Assembly: GCA_948567375.1 (NCBI GenBank)
Contig: OX419758.1
Span: 53,635,001 to 53,699,000, forward strand
Length of the DNA stretch: 64,000 nucleotides
Direction: 5' to 3'
DNA from: Lunularia cruciata
Lineage: Eukaryota; Streptophyta; Marchantiopsida; Lunulariales; Lunulariaceae
Of this stretch, positions 33,084 to 45,022 are shown one piece after another; position 1 is the first letter of the stretch; the number at the start of each line of letters is the position of its first letter. Under the pieces are notes generated by a model. That model saw nothing but the letters and a program-made list of their open reading frames with translations, searched no databases and had not been told where the DNA came from. The position numbers and the translations under genes are program-made.

Positions 33084-35138
33084 TTAACCCTTCCAGTAGT
33101 CTGACTTTCTAAATAATTTTAGTGATCTACATTTTAGAAGCAGATCGGCAGCGGGAACGTCTCCAATGATGGTCACGGTGACTTTCTCGTCGTGGTAATC
33201 ACATTCCACATCTACTACGCCTGTGATTGCCAACAATTGCACTTGGTGAGAACGGGCAATTTGGTGGGAACACCAGAGTTTCAGACACTGAAAACAGATT
33301 CGCACGTGACAAAACCGACAATTCAGTTGGGGCCAGTCGCATCTAAATGATCCCTAGCCTAAAGCGGTGAGTTGCAAAGGATCCACTAGATGTTCGACTT
33401 CTGAATCCCACTAACTCGCCCACATTGATTTGAAACGACTTTATACCCCGGAAATCCACAGACACTGCTACACCCTTAAACCCTCCAAAACCCAAGCACG
33501 GAGACAACAATACATAACCTGGATGGGACGAATATACGTTGAAATAGCCAATCAGGCATTCGTGCGACATGCATTCGTGCATCCCTAAACAACAGCCCAA
33601 TCCTACTCGCAACAATGTCGGAATCCTCTCCAAAAGTCCGATATTAGGATGGACGGAATCACGCAATCAAGTGGATTTAGTCGTTCAGGATAAAAACCCA
33701 ATTGCTTCCACGGGTGTGGAAATGAGGCGTGCATTGCTTCCAAGAGGCGAGCAGACCGATCGGGGAGGAGGTAAATGAGACGGGGGGGAAGAGGTAAATG
33801 AGACCCGAGATCTCCATAGAGATACAAAGAAATTTTGGCCGAACCCTACCACAGATTACGAGGCGTTACTGGCCTGATACAGGGTCTAAAAGAACATGTA
33901 CCAGGATGGCGGGAATCGGTGTCAGAAACATGAGTTCCCGCCACCAAACCGGTGTATAGGTGTTAAAGAAAAGGACACTGACAGCGATGAACGAATTCTC
34001 TCCGCAACTAAAGAACATGGGACATCGTCGCCGGAATATCACAGTGATCCTGCTCAGGTGATGTGCGGAATCTCTTGATTTCTAAAAACCCACTGTCTGG
34101 CACACGTATCGAAAGAGGATGGAAGCTCAGGGTATTTCTTTACGAATAGGTTGACACGGGGGAAGGCTGCATTACGTACAATCCAGGTTTGCAACCGACG
34201 AAAACAAGAAACTAAATCGGTAGAAAGAGACCTGTGTTGTCAAGCGCCTTCACGACAAAGATAAGATTCAAGCTAAGTCGCTAAGTAGCTAAGTCTACAA
34301 CATAAACGGAAGCAAAGCTACCATTAAAAGGGGATAGCACTAGCGTTCCTCTACAAGGAACCGTTGAACCTTAACAAAACCCAAAACCAAGAAACCGTCG
34401 ATAGGACCTTCCCCCCATCCGAGAGAGAGTGGTCTCGCCAGCTTACCAGAGATTTCATTAAGCGCCTCCTGAGCGGTCAACTCGCATTCGGTGCAGCACA
34501 TTGGGACCTTCAGCAGAACCTTCTTCCGCTCTGGAGGAGGTGGTGCAGCTGGTTCCTCCTTTTTCTCCTCTGGCTTAGATTCCGCTTTCGGTGCTTCGTC
34601 CTTCTTCGCCTCTTCCTTCGTCGCTTCGACTTTACTAGGCTCTTCTTTCGGCGCTTCAGCCTTCTTAGGATCTTCCTTCGCAGCGTCTTCTTTCTTAGGC
34701 TCTTCCTTCGAACCGTCTTCTTTTTTCGGCTCCTCCTTCGCCTCTTCCTTCGGAGGGTCGTCCTTCTTCACCTCCTCTTTCTTGGCCTCCTCTTTCTTCT
34801 GTTTTTTTTTTCCCTATTACCAACCGAGTTCAGTATATTGTCCGAAGAGCTCCTATGACTCCCTAAATAACTCTCTTCAGCTCGCTGTCCGTGCAAGGGT
34901 GTAGAGACAAACTACACTACCGCAATGCCAATGGAAGAACGTCATCGCACAACCATTCTATCCCTGATAACTCATTTACCTCGGCAGGCTGTTTAACAGG
35001 CTCAGCGGCTTTTGGGGCAGGTTTCTCGTCAGGTGGTACCCCGAAATACTTATACTGGTGAATGTTGTCGATTACCTTTCTGTCGTCGGTTTTTAGTATA
35101 ACCACCGTCTCCGGCTCGCCGTAAAAGAGCTGGGGCAT
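33084..35138 (-). CDS. HMA-domain (heavy-metal-associated) protein, three exons
   Basis: Predicted exons on the minus strand: 35138-34980, 34798-34447 and 33220-33084, with GT-AG introns of 181 and 1226 bp and matching phases (0 and 1). The product is 215 residues. Residues 1-53 start MPQLFYGEPETVVIL. Residues 54-140 are Lys/Glu/Pro-rich with a 10-residue repeat (KEEPKKEDxx). The C-terminal 70 residues form one HMA fold: VLLKVPMCCTEC holds the MxCxxC metal site, and exon 3 supplies VVDVECDYHDEKVTVT. Plant HIPP/HPP proteins use such domains to bind metals or partners; no CaaX box here. The first intron's acceptor is purine-rich, so that junction is the weakest. The gene starts about 100 bp after the neighbouring gene's stop, so an upstream 5' exon is possible. 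Confidence 0.72.
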
Positions 35139-35241
35139 CCACACGACAAATGCTGATTAGTGTGAGCGAGGTAGCCACAACAAGGGTGATCAAGTCTTTC
35201 AAGCAGAATCTGGAAAAGGATGGAGCTAGACGAGGATGAGA

Positions 35242-35880
35242 TCAGAATCCTACATCGTTCATGGAGAGAATCGGCGCTTTCTCTCCACCTCCGCTGCTTA
35301 TAACACGATCAGCTTCTGGGCCTGTGAAAATAGCAGACTTCGTCGTCGTTGCAGTTCGAGCTCTCGGTTGAGGTGACCTGAGCAGATCCTGCACATTCAT
35401 AGAGAAATGCGTCATTCTCGTTGCTTGAGCGATTCAGTCGAGTCCGCCAGGGAACGACCGGGTAAATGGAAGCCCGACGATTAGGATTCAAAACACTATT
35501 AGGCACCAAAAGAAACCAACGCATCAGGTACAGCAAGCTCCCAGGCGAAGATTTATTGTTAAACCCACCTGTATAAACTTGCTTAAAATGGCTATGGTAA
35601 CGAGACCGACGCCAAAGTAAATTAATGTGCTTTCACTCCAATTCTCGGCCTCCTCCCCGTATCCAAGGTCTTGACTGACGCTCGGTAGAGCAGGAGGGTA
35701 ATGGTACGGGTCATATCCGGGTGATCCCATGTGGCATGGAAGGCCTTGAGATCCACCTCTCTGCGGATAACCACGCCCATAATCCCGGCACCCGTATCCT
35801 GGAACACCCCCGAGATCACATTGCGATTGAGCTGGAGGCGCTCTGCGAGCAACCTTCGTGTTGCCAAGCAGCCCCCCCAT
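35242..35880 (-). CDS. small single-span membrane protein, two exons (unknown)
   Basis: Predicted exons on the minus strand: 35880-35569 (ATG to KFIQ, donor GTGGGT) and 35388-35242 (acceptor CAG, then DLLRSPQPRA to the stop), phase 0, intron 180 bp; 152 residues. The N-terminal half is Gly/Tyr/Pro-rich (GYDPYHYPPALPSV). One hydrophobic span (STLIYFGVGLVTIAILSKF) near residues 82-100 is followed by a basic then acidic tail ending PILSMNDVGF. I do not recognise the family. Exon 1 overlaps other open frames, so support rests on coherent composition, splice sites and the continuous span. It lies head-to-tail with the HMA gene. Confidence 0.45.
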
Positions 35881-37080
35881 TTCGTGCTCAGCTCACAAGA
35901 AACTCAAATGCACCTCGCGGAGCAAACAAGACACGACTACTAACAAGTGTCTCCAATGACACTGTGTTCTCACAACCCACGCCAAAACACAAAATCTCTT
36001 TACTTCAAGCCTCACAGCACCCACCACCACTCAAAGAGCATTCCTTGCTTCCACTCCCTACACTCTCTCCTCCGCTCATCCAAACCAACACCGCCTCCTC
36101 GCCCGTCCGTTGCGCTCTCCTCTCCCTCTACACACTATCCCCAACCCTGCTCTCCCTCGCTCTCTCTATCCATGCTCAGCTCGACTTCTCAGTTGAACGC
36201 CGTTGCACTCATCGTGGAGCAGAGGGGCCTGGGCCAGCAGAAGTGCTCCACGGAACCACAACTTACGGGGACGCCTGAGATCCACCGCCCTATGAATACT
36301 TCTCCAAGTTTCCCTCGATCTTAGGACAGCACGAATCTTACAGCCATCCTTCATATTATCCACAGCATCGCACCCGACCCCTCTCTACTTCAATCCCCTC
36401 TTGTATCCCCTCCTGAAGAATGAAGAAGAACCTGAAAAATCAAATCAAATCATACCAATTTCAGTATCAAAATCAACCGCCGTCGTCCTCAAGGAGAGGA
36501 ACCAACAACTTCACCTTCACCGTGAAGCTAATGACTTCTCCTCATCCGGTAACCCCAACTGCAGAGATCAACACCAACGATTTACAGATGTCTCGTGGGC
36601 CCCAGATCTTTCCCCATTTAGCTTCGATCGCTTCCGTGCATCTGCCTCCCATTACGATTACAATAATCCCCTTCCCGGGGCCCCCCACTCGGAAGTTGTA
36701 CGTGATCGACCCCGTAGTGGAGGGATTGGTAGAGTCACTGCCCCATAACAGCCTTCAGCAGCAGCAGCAGGTACAAGATGCAGTCCACTCGGCAGACTCG
36801 CCCGCAGTCCCCATCTTCACCGCACATGCGACAATCACACGGTCCGTGAAGTAGATTCTTCCGAATGTGCTTTCCGTCAGATTACCTGTTCCCACTCCAT
36901 CGTTACTATTGTTACTGTGGTAACAGTAAAAGAAACAGTAAGTAAGTATGTCTGTCTGTACTGTGCCAGAATTCTCAGCGGCGGGACAGACACATCCCAC
37001 GAGAAAGGGCCGCCCCTTGTTAAGGGATCACCGTTTATAGTCTGTCGTAGACAGTTTTCTAACAGTGTCATGTAGGAATA
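35881..37080. other. probable 5' flank of the minus-strand genes
   Basis: C/T-rich on the plus strand (GA-rich on the minus strand) around 36000-36180, a composition common in plant 5' UTRs and core promoters. Several overlapping plus-strand frames (35947-36324, 36420-36854) lack recognisable domains and look like composition effects; a short gln run from CAG repeats lies near 36752-36769. Confidence 0.4.
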
Positions 37081-40000
37081 TTAACCGCTTTTGAAATTAT
37101 GCCCACTATCATTTTTGAGTGGTTATAATTGTGTTCTCCTCGTTTACCGAAAGTAATATCCTCTCCCGACATAATCACCTTGGATTCATACACCTATGTG
37201 AATGACTATCATGACATATAGCTATAACTTATTTATATGGTGGTCTTTTTGCTTTCCACAGTCCTTACACTTAGGGAAATTTATCAAATTTTTACGGTCA
37301 AATTTAAATCCTCATTCACTCACATTATTTTCTAAAATAAAATAAATATTTCACGTTTTGACTGTCATTTCTTTATTGAATTTTTATTTATATGGGTTTA
37401 TAAATAGTTCCTTTCCTAACTTTTAATTTTTCTTGTATTAGTTATATTCATCTTATAGAAGTAAGAATAATTCTGGATTTTCATATTTCTAAAATATATA
37501 TCGAAGTTGATTTGGCAGTCCAAATCTTGGATCACGTAAAATAAGTGGTAAAAACTAATTTTAACAGATTATGACCTGAATTGATTGATTTGTTTTCATC
37601 TCACAATTAACATTTAAGAATATCTTAGTTTTCTATCTTACTGTTACATTTATGGTAATAGTAAGATAGTTGAGTAATCGTAAATTGTAATAGTAAATAG
37701 TAGAAATGGTCTTTTAAAAGGTATTCCAAATTTATAATTTTTACGATTTATATTTCTTATTTTTCATATGATAGATATGATAAATATATGGTTTTTGTAA
37801 AAAGTTAAGAAAACGTCTCTAATAAAAAAAATTTGTCTTATATGGATCATAAAGAAACAGTATATTAGGCTTATTTACCCTTTCGCCCAAAATTTTATTA
37901 CTTTATGATCCGTATGAAAGCTTCTGGATTCTAAATTATGTTCATCCACACAGTATCCTAGAAAGAACTAACAAGAATAGACCTTATGTATCTTTTAAGT
38001 TATAATCATAAAATAAGAACATTCCATTTCTTGAAAGGTTACTACTTTATTACATATTCTTACGTACATCTGATAGAAATTTAGGATTATATTAAATATT
38101 AAAATTCTGAATGTAGAGAGGATTTAATTTAATCCACTTCCATTTGTAAAATTCATTTTATTTTCTGTCAAATAAAAATATATCTGATAAATATATTTTA
38201 TATAAAATAAATAATCATATATTATTGTACAACTATTATCTCCTTACACAAGAAATTATTCTATCTAAAATTAAATTTATAATCAATAAATTATATTTCA
38301 AACTTTCCTTAGATTTGTTTCCTGGAATATGACTATTGAATCTGCTAGAATTGAAATTTAATCTCCAACTTGGCTCTTACAACGGTCTAACTATGAGGTT
38401 TTACAGCAACTTGGGTATTTCATTAATGTCTCATGTCACTATACATCGGTTATTCAATATACTCCGTATAATATTTTAATTTTTGTTATCCCATGGAATA
38501 AATGTATATATTGACGTAAAACGTAAACAAGAAAAAGAACAATGTGAAATGTTTTGCTTCAATAGTCATATTCCCCATACAAATGTAAGGAAAATTTCAA
38601 ATATAATTTATTGACTAACTATTTAAAAAGTTTGTTATACACAAGAATGGTTATTAGGAGACATGTTTCCATCCATACATAAAGTTATATCTAAGTTCTG
38701 GGAAATGAATCCAGATTTAAGCAGTTATATATAATTATCTTTTCCTTTGGCGAACTTGGCACGTAATGTTGAGATGTCCTGAACAACTTGAACATCAGAA
38801 TCTAATTTCTTAATAAAAGAAGAGACATCCAGATACTGACATTACCCATATCTATGCTACTTAGTGGATTCTTGATGGATGCGACTAGTTTCAATCTTCA
38901 TTCCAGATATATTTCCGAAATAAATACAAATTTCTGACATGTTTCGAGTCGACTACATTAGTGGTTCTTGACCTTCAGCGTCTCACCCACCAACACTGAC
39001 GGTGACTTCTGCAGACATTCTCTTTTAACAAAGTCTACAAAGCTGCAATGACTCTATGCCTAGGCAATGTCTTTCCTTTTCTTTTTCTTTTTGCATATTC
39101 GAGATGAAACAAAACCTTCAGAATAATTTTTTGCTGAAATCCTAGTGTTTCTCTTCATACGATCTTTTCATCATTTGGAAAGAGTCATTGGATCGAACGT
39201 CAAGCTTGATTAATTGAAATTTACTTATATTTTGAAGCCTTGACCTTCCAATCCTAAATAACTCTTAATATCATTAAGCATTCTTCATTTTAATCGAATT
39301 ATGTGTAGTTGCCTGGTAAAACTAGAATTCAGATTCCGGAAAATTTTACATCTTCGAATTTCAGTTCGTCTATTCGATAACATAGTTTGATCAATTCATA
39401 ACTATGCACCTAGCTTTAGGTGAGGAAAATTTTTGACGTAGGATCTGCACTCTAACATCATGTATCCACAAGAAACGGTAGTATGTAGAAACTTATAGTT
39501 TGTTATTGCTTTCAGCTGAAAGAAGACTTTATGATAATTGTGTACATGTGGGTGAGCCCGCAGTTAATTAAAAAAACACTATTCTTTAAGACGCTAGATC
39601 CTGACAAACTAGTATATAATTAATACTTCTTATCAAGATAATGGGATCAACTTTGAGTAACTTTGAGGCTCTATGTGAGAAACCAAACATTCAGTCCATA
39701 CTATAATTTAAAGAATAGAGCATGTATGTTCTCACTATCGTGATGAATTGGCACTTTGAAGGTAATTCAATAGATTCCAGTAAACAGTATATGAGCGGGC
39801 TTCGATTAACCTCTAAAACCATCAAACTTTGCTATATGTGATCCTGTAAACATGGGACTCGGTACACTTTTTGTAATTCTTCTGAATTTTCGTTGGTTAT
39901 TAATTCTTGCAGAAAATACACAGTGAGATATTTATGAACCCTTTAATATTATGAGTGATCACTCATTTCCAATGAGCAATTCCATTCCATACATTCCCGA

Positions 40001-40203
40001 ATCAAACCCTGTTGTCTTCACTCACCATGAGGTTTATGCGGATAACAATTTGAAAGTCTATTTCTTTAAAAGTTCAAAACTCTACACTATATCCATACAC
40101 CAGACTTAAGGTGTACATGGGGATCATCACTCAATTTGTGTAATATATAGCCAACCCAGAACACTGATTCCACCTCTTTCATATGGCGATCATTTACTAA
40201 AAG
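37081..40203. other. AT-rich DNA without a recognisable gene
   Basis: No frame of interest and no clear repeat structure over about 3.1 kb. Confidence 0.55.
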
Positions 40204-40305
40204 ACTCTTAGGTGCGGTAGGGCAGATTTCTCATATTTCCCTTGATGGATGGGGTCTTCCCTCCATTCTTCATGTGTTCTATGTGGTCGCCTTTCCTCTT
40301 GGTAT
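40204..40305 (+). repeat. short fragment of the 3' end of the non-LTR family
   Basis: TTAGGTGCGGTAGGGCAGAT onward matches 50951-51075: GCAGATTTCTCATAT, then TTGATGG, TCCATTCTTC and CTACGTGGT-like blocks in the same order. About 26 of the first 30 bases agree. Too short to tell insertion from rearrangement. Confidence 0.55.
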
Positions 40306-42648
40306 GCAACGCCCACACGAAGGCATACATTTAAATCACCTCAATATCTGGTATTTTATGTCTGCACAGAATGCAAACTACAATAAGATCGTGGGTAACA
40401 TGGATCATGCACCTTGGTAAGGACTTTATATTCTCAAATTTCATGACAGTTTAAGGCAAAGAGAAGCCAACAGGCGAGCGTTAAAGAGGTGGTAAAAGCT
40501 TTCTAGGTAGAAAGATAAGACTGCTAGGTCCAGTATCTTGTAGATGCAGCACGACTATTTGTGGTATAACGACAATAGTAACGACCTTCAGACAAAGTGC
40601 AAATGTTCATGCAGTAAATCGATTTAGAATACAGAATGTTTCATGAAATTCTACCTACTCGATCCTGAAACTTAGAGAATACACAGGCTAGTCCTTTCGA
40701 CAAGTGGTCCCAACCATCTCCAATCTTTTGCAAACCTGAAGCGACTCTACCATGCAATTTCGCTTTCTGAGAGTCTCACGTAAGAGAAGAAAAATTGGTG
40801 ACAATTGTTTACTCTTCAAGAAATGAAAGGATGTGAACACTTTATGCAAGAAATGGCTTGCCACTGAATCAGAAGCATCGTTTCGGAGAATCTGACGTTT
40901 TGTATTCTTCAAAAGGGTAAAAGACGGTGTGAGTGAGTGAATACCAAGCTTATGAGCAAAGGAAGAATTTGAGTGGCACACGCGAGCGTGGCATCAACCT
41001 GAATGGTTGCTTGCAAAACATGCGACAAACTTTCATCACCTAGGAACGTTCACTCTTGCGGCAAAACTCGAGAACTAATCCATTCTTTCTCTTCATGTCA
41101 AGTCGTCTACTCGTGATCCTCACGATATAGATTATATCTGGTAACAGCTACTCTATCAACTTCTAGTAAAACTTCGGGAGAATAGACACTTAAAGGATAT
41201 GAACACTTATTTGGAGTAGTATTACTGTGACGGATCTCAATGTCCTCATTAAAGCATTTCAAATTGAGTGCTAAATTGAGTGCAAAAGCTAACTTATCAG
41301 CACTGTATGATAATTGGTTAAATGACAGCACAATTATGTAAGGTTAACAGCTACCAGCTCTTAAATGTCGAATCGGACCATCACCCGACTAGTTCTTTTT
41401 AATTCAACGTAGGAGGCTCCTAGGAACCCATGTTAACCTAGAATTCCTGCTTGTAGCCGGATGTATCTTTCCAATCACTCAGTTTACAAGCCGCTGCGAC
41501 GACGCAGGTTTGTTATTGAGAAATACTGGACATCTTGCTCCACCCAAGAACTTTTAGCCAAGTTTGATTGGTCCTCGCAGAACCCAATGCAATCCTTGTC
41601 TTGGAGGTGTCCTTGAACGCATGAGTGTACAGGTATTTGTGGAGATTTGAGTGCCTTGGTTTGTGAAGCTCGGAGAGATTCATCGAAAGTTGTGCCAGGG
41701 AGGAAAAGAATGAGAACAGTGAAAGGTTCACTGGATCACTTTATCTCAGATGAGGAATGAGCCAAGTGTTGAAGTGCCCCTTCAGAATGTTTCAATATTG
41801 GCTAGAGTTTAATATAATCATATATAGCGATGCCTTTTTGTTAAGGCAATGAGCGTTTCTAGGCTATCTTTACCCTCTTAATTATAGGCTCGGTATACTA
41901 GATCTGTGGTCTATTTTGCTAGCTGTTACTCATAATACTTTACGCCGTTTGGTATGATCATGTCTATGTTAGGATTGGATGTCTTCATCACCTCAAATGA
42001 ATAATTTTGGAACATATACAAACAGATGTTTCGGATGAGAGCACTACATTACTATACTCTTTCATAAAATCTGCCATCTTATTCCATATGCATAATTACT
42101 GGTACGGTCATTTTTATTTATAATATATTAGCGAATGGCACATGAGGGTAAGACGAGACTTTGTTTCGTCTCATGCAAACAGCCTTTCGGTGAGCAGAAG
42201 ATGACAGTACATCGTTAAGGTAAAGAGCTTTTGTGCCCGGGAATATCTGATTTCTAATGTTCTCTTTCTCTTTCTTTTCCTCTCTGAGTTAGAGAATTAC
42301 TACCGAATTCAGGCGATGCAGGCGACGTACACAGAGGTGCTTTCGTTCCCTAATGAAACACTGCGCGGCTCCAAATCTACTGAATTCTGAAAAAGTTATT
42401 TTCTATTTGCAAGCAGATGTCTGTAAGAATCAGCTTTGAGTGGACATGCTAAAGAGTAAGTTGGGCCTGTATACACGTACAGAGAGGAGGAGGAGGTTAA
42501 AGATTGACTAAAGATCTACTTGTACTCAAGGCAATCCTATAAAGTGCTCTCTCCCATAGTCTCTCTCATCATAAAGTCTGCTTGGGCTTTTGTCTTCAGT
42601 TGGGAGATTGGATGATGCAGAATCGTGTGTACCCAACTCGCTTAGTAC
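40306..42648. other. unique DNA, no supported gene
   Basis: Minus-strand frames of 70-100 codons at 40688-40981, 41107-41331 and 41513-41731 have mixed composition and no recognised domain. They could be exons but nothing supports them beyond length. Confidence 0.35.
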
Positions 42649-42796
42649 CTGCCACTTCGAGAAACCTCCTGTGCCTGACCCAAACTTCATTTTGTTTATA
42701 CTCAAACATTTCAGTTGCTAGTTGATAACCATCACTGCTTAGGTCGTCTAGATTAAATGTCATCGAACTTGCCAATGTGAGCGTTATTAAGGCCAT
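42649..42796 (-). CDS. possible first exon of a small secreted protein (weak)
   Basis: From ATG 42796 the frame reads MALITLTLASSMTFNLDDL, a short hydrophobic start, then an acidic stretch and VWVRHRRFLEV before a GT donor (GCAG then GTACTAAG) at 42649. RRFL resembles a subtilase cleavage site of peptide precursors, but no mature peptide follows in the open frame and no second exon was found. Confidence 0.22.
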
Positions 42797-43545
42797 GAGC
42801 AGCCGGAACCAGTAAAGGCAATAAGTCAAGACGTTCTGAGCTTCTGGTTCCCGTATCTCGGGATGTGCACAAGGTTAGAGCGTCATAACTTGCAACAAGT
42901 TGCAAGTTTTGTGAAGAAGGGCCATGTGCTAACGAAGCCTTTAGTGAAAAGCACGATGAAATTCTAATGTGAACTTTAAATTTGTGGATTATTTAATTAA
43001 CAAGGGAAAGAGACAAAATGGGTACTGCTGGTTGCCGACAATTTACTCATGAAAGACAACAACGACTTCTTACAACTTATCTTAGAAAAAAGGCGACCGC
43101 GTAGGAAAAACGAAGGATGGGAAGACCACATCAACTTATCTTAGTGTGTTAGAACTTAGTCCCCCAACAGTGGGTAATTTTGAGTCAGTTTAAGCTCAAA
43201 GAGCCTGGGAGATACACCGCGTAGGTGAATCCAGGTGCCAGGTTGAGCAAACCCGGGAGTCTCTGACATTAAACAGTCGACAGATGGAAACTGAACAATG
43301 TCCGGTCATGGCAGCAGCAGTAATAGGTGTGCAAAAGCAGTAACGAAGTTCAAGACGCGACACTATACTGTATAGACAGATTTACTCGATGTTTGTATCA
43401 GACCGACGGAACAGCTCACAGAGACTTAGATGTCGTTGTATCACGGCTGGTCCGATGCATGATTTTGTCTATTGCCGAGGCATTTGGTATTTGCAGGTTG
43501 TAAATGGCCTTTTGCCTCTTGTATATGTCTGCATGCAAACCAGAT
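42797..43545. other. unique DNA, only a palindrome noted
   Basis: No frame with a domain. Contains the 22-bp palindrome at 42887-42908. Confidence 0.4.
42887..42908. repeat. 22-bp perfect inverted repeat
   Basis: AACTTGCAAC, two bases, then its exact reverse complement. Confidence 0.9.
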
Positions 43546-43652
43546 ACATACTCATGTACTGACAACACGACTATTATTATTATAACGTACGTGCAGTATA
43601 ATGGAGAACATACTCCTGTACAGACAATACGACTGTTATACCGTACTTGCTT
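43546..43652 (+). repeat. 62-bp tandem duplication
   Basis: ACATACTCATGTACTGACAA at 43546 recurs as ACATACTCCTGTACAGACAA at 43608, with ACGACT and a (T)ATAACGTAC-like end in both. The second copy lies inside the start of the ORF at 43601. Confidence 0.8.
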
Positions 43653-43924
43653 TAGGAAAGGCCATTAAAGGAATTGTGAAAAGGATTGGAAAATCTTGCC
43701 CATACAAATTTTGTGACTATTGGTACGTTGAGTATAATGAGCCAGCTTTAGATATTGCAATCCAATATCGAAATAAATTATTTCACAAGGAGTGTGGGCC
43801 TTTCCCCAGCCAGGCTGAAACCCAAGTCCATTTTCCATTATTTTTAGGATCGGTGGAATGGAAACGCATTAGCTTTGATCGAGCATCTATTAATATCACA
43901 AGTTATGACATCTACTATGGATAA
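43601..43924 (+). CDS. hypothetical protein, 107 residues
   Basis: ATG-to-TAA frame with balanced composition and no low-complexity part: MENILLYRQYDCYTVLALGK at the start, five Cys, several Trp/Tyr. No known domain recognised. The start codon sits at the junction of a 62-bp tandem duplication, so the first codons may be a by-product of it. Unsupported by splice or neighbour evidence. Confidence 0.25.
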   Translation: MENILLYRQYDCYTVLALGKAIKGIVKRIGKSCPYKFCDYWYVEYNEPALDIAIQYRNKLFHKECGPFPSQAETQVHFPLFLGSVEWKRISFDRASINITSYDIYYG

Positions 43925-45022
43925 TACTTATCAGAAAATTTTCCTAGCGGACTTCCAATACAGGTTTCACTGGGAGTAAATATAAGTGATAACCCTTGAA
44001 AAATTAAAGCTTTGTGTTTTCCTTTAGTAACTCGTTGTGTATCATGAGTCGCGTATCATCCCGATCTTTTGAGGTTCAAATCTTCAAACCATCATGAAAA
44101 TACAAGAGGATGAATTAAGTTCGGAGATGAAATCAAGTTATCAGTTGTGAGTGGAAAGTACGAAGTTCCTGGTGATAAGGAGAAACCACGATAGTTTGTT
44201 CTGTCAACAGTACAGAAACTCCCTATGCCAGTATCTCTTTATATTCTTTATGGGGAGAATGGAAGTTGTTTTCATGTCACAAGTCAGCGTCATAGGGTTC
44301 TGCAGGTTGTTAAGCTCAGATCAACGTGAGTGCACAATATTAAATTGGGTAGATTTAGTAAGCAAGATGTGCAAGATGAACTGGTTGTTCTTAATTGTCA
44401 AAGTGTGAGCATGATTCACGAAGGTTGCAATCATATTGCCTCAAACTTCCATCGGCTAGACGCCGATAGTCCCTCTAAGAAGCTGGCCACAAGGACAAGT
44501 CCTCGCGTAGCTAGTTAGCAGGCTGAGGTCTATGCCCTTACGTCCTAAACACTGCTTTGTGAATCTCCGGCAAGTGCACAAAAGTCAGTATGTCAGAGGA
44601 TTCTTCCAGATTCACACGAAGTTAGGAACACTTCAACGTGCAGCAGTCCTGAATATTTTTGCAGTTTGCGACAAAAGAAATAAAAAGAATGCGAGCAAAG
44701 ATCATGAAAGAAGGTGTTGCTTTACCGCATTGATGATGTTGAAGGTGAGACATCAAAAATCCTTCACTTGATGTTTGTGTCTCTTCTGTGTCTTGTCCTC
44801 CATCTTGCAGGTGGCCGCGGTTGGCTGGGTTGGGCTGGGCTGGGTAGCCGTCCACGTACAGTAGACCATCTCCATGTCTACATCATTTACATTATAAACT
44901 ACACACTTTACAAGGGTTTTGACACTCGGGAGGAAGATTCGACAGTGATGGTAGTAGTTGGAGGAAGATAGTTTTGATCTACGCACAGTACTTGTATTCA
45001 GGAATATGTTTATTCTATCCCA
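43925..45022. other. unique DNA, no supported gene
   Basis: Overlapping short frames on both strands (44151-44986) without recognised domains. A G-rich GGCTGGGTTGGGCTGG run lies near 44820-44846. Confidence 0.35.

Noticed and set aside
34364-34904. Two long plus-strand frames (164 and 137 residues) rich in Phe/Leu or Ser
   Set aside because: They are the antisense of the Lys/Glu/Pro repeat exon of the HMA gene; their composition follows from that repeat.
35721-36324. Overlapping plus-strand frames of 185 and 125 residues
   Set aside because: Pro/Ser/Leu-rich composition from a C/T-rich flank, no domain, and in conflict with the better supported minus-strand exon.
42649-42796. RALF-type peptide precursor
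   Set aside because: An RRFL site is present, but the Cys pattern and the YISY-like motif of RALF are not found downstream.
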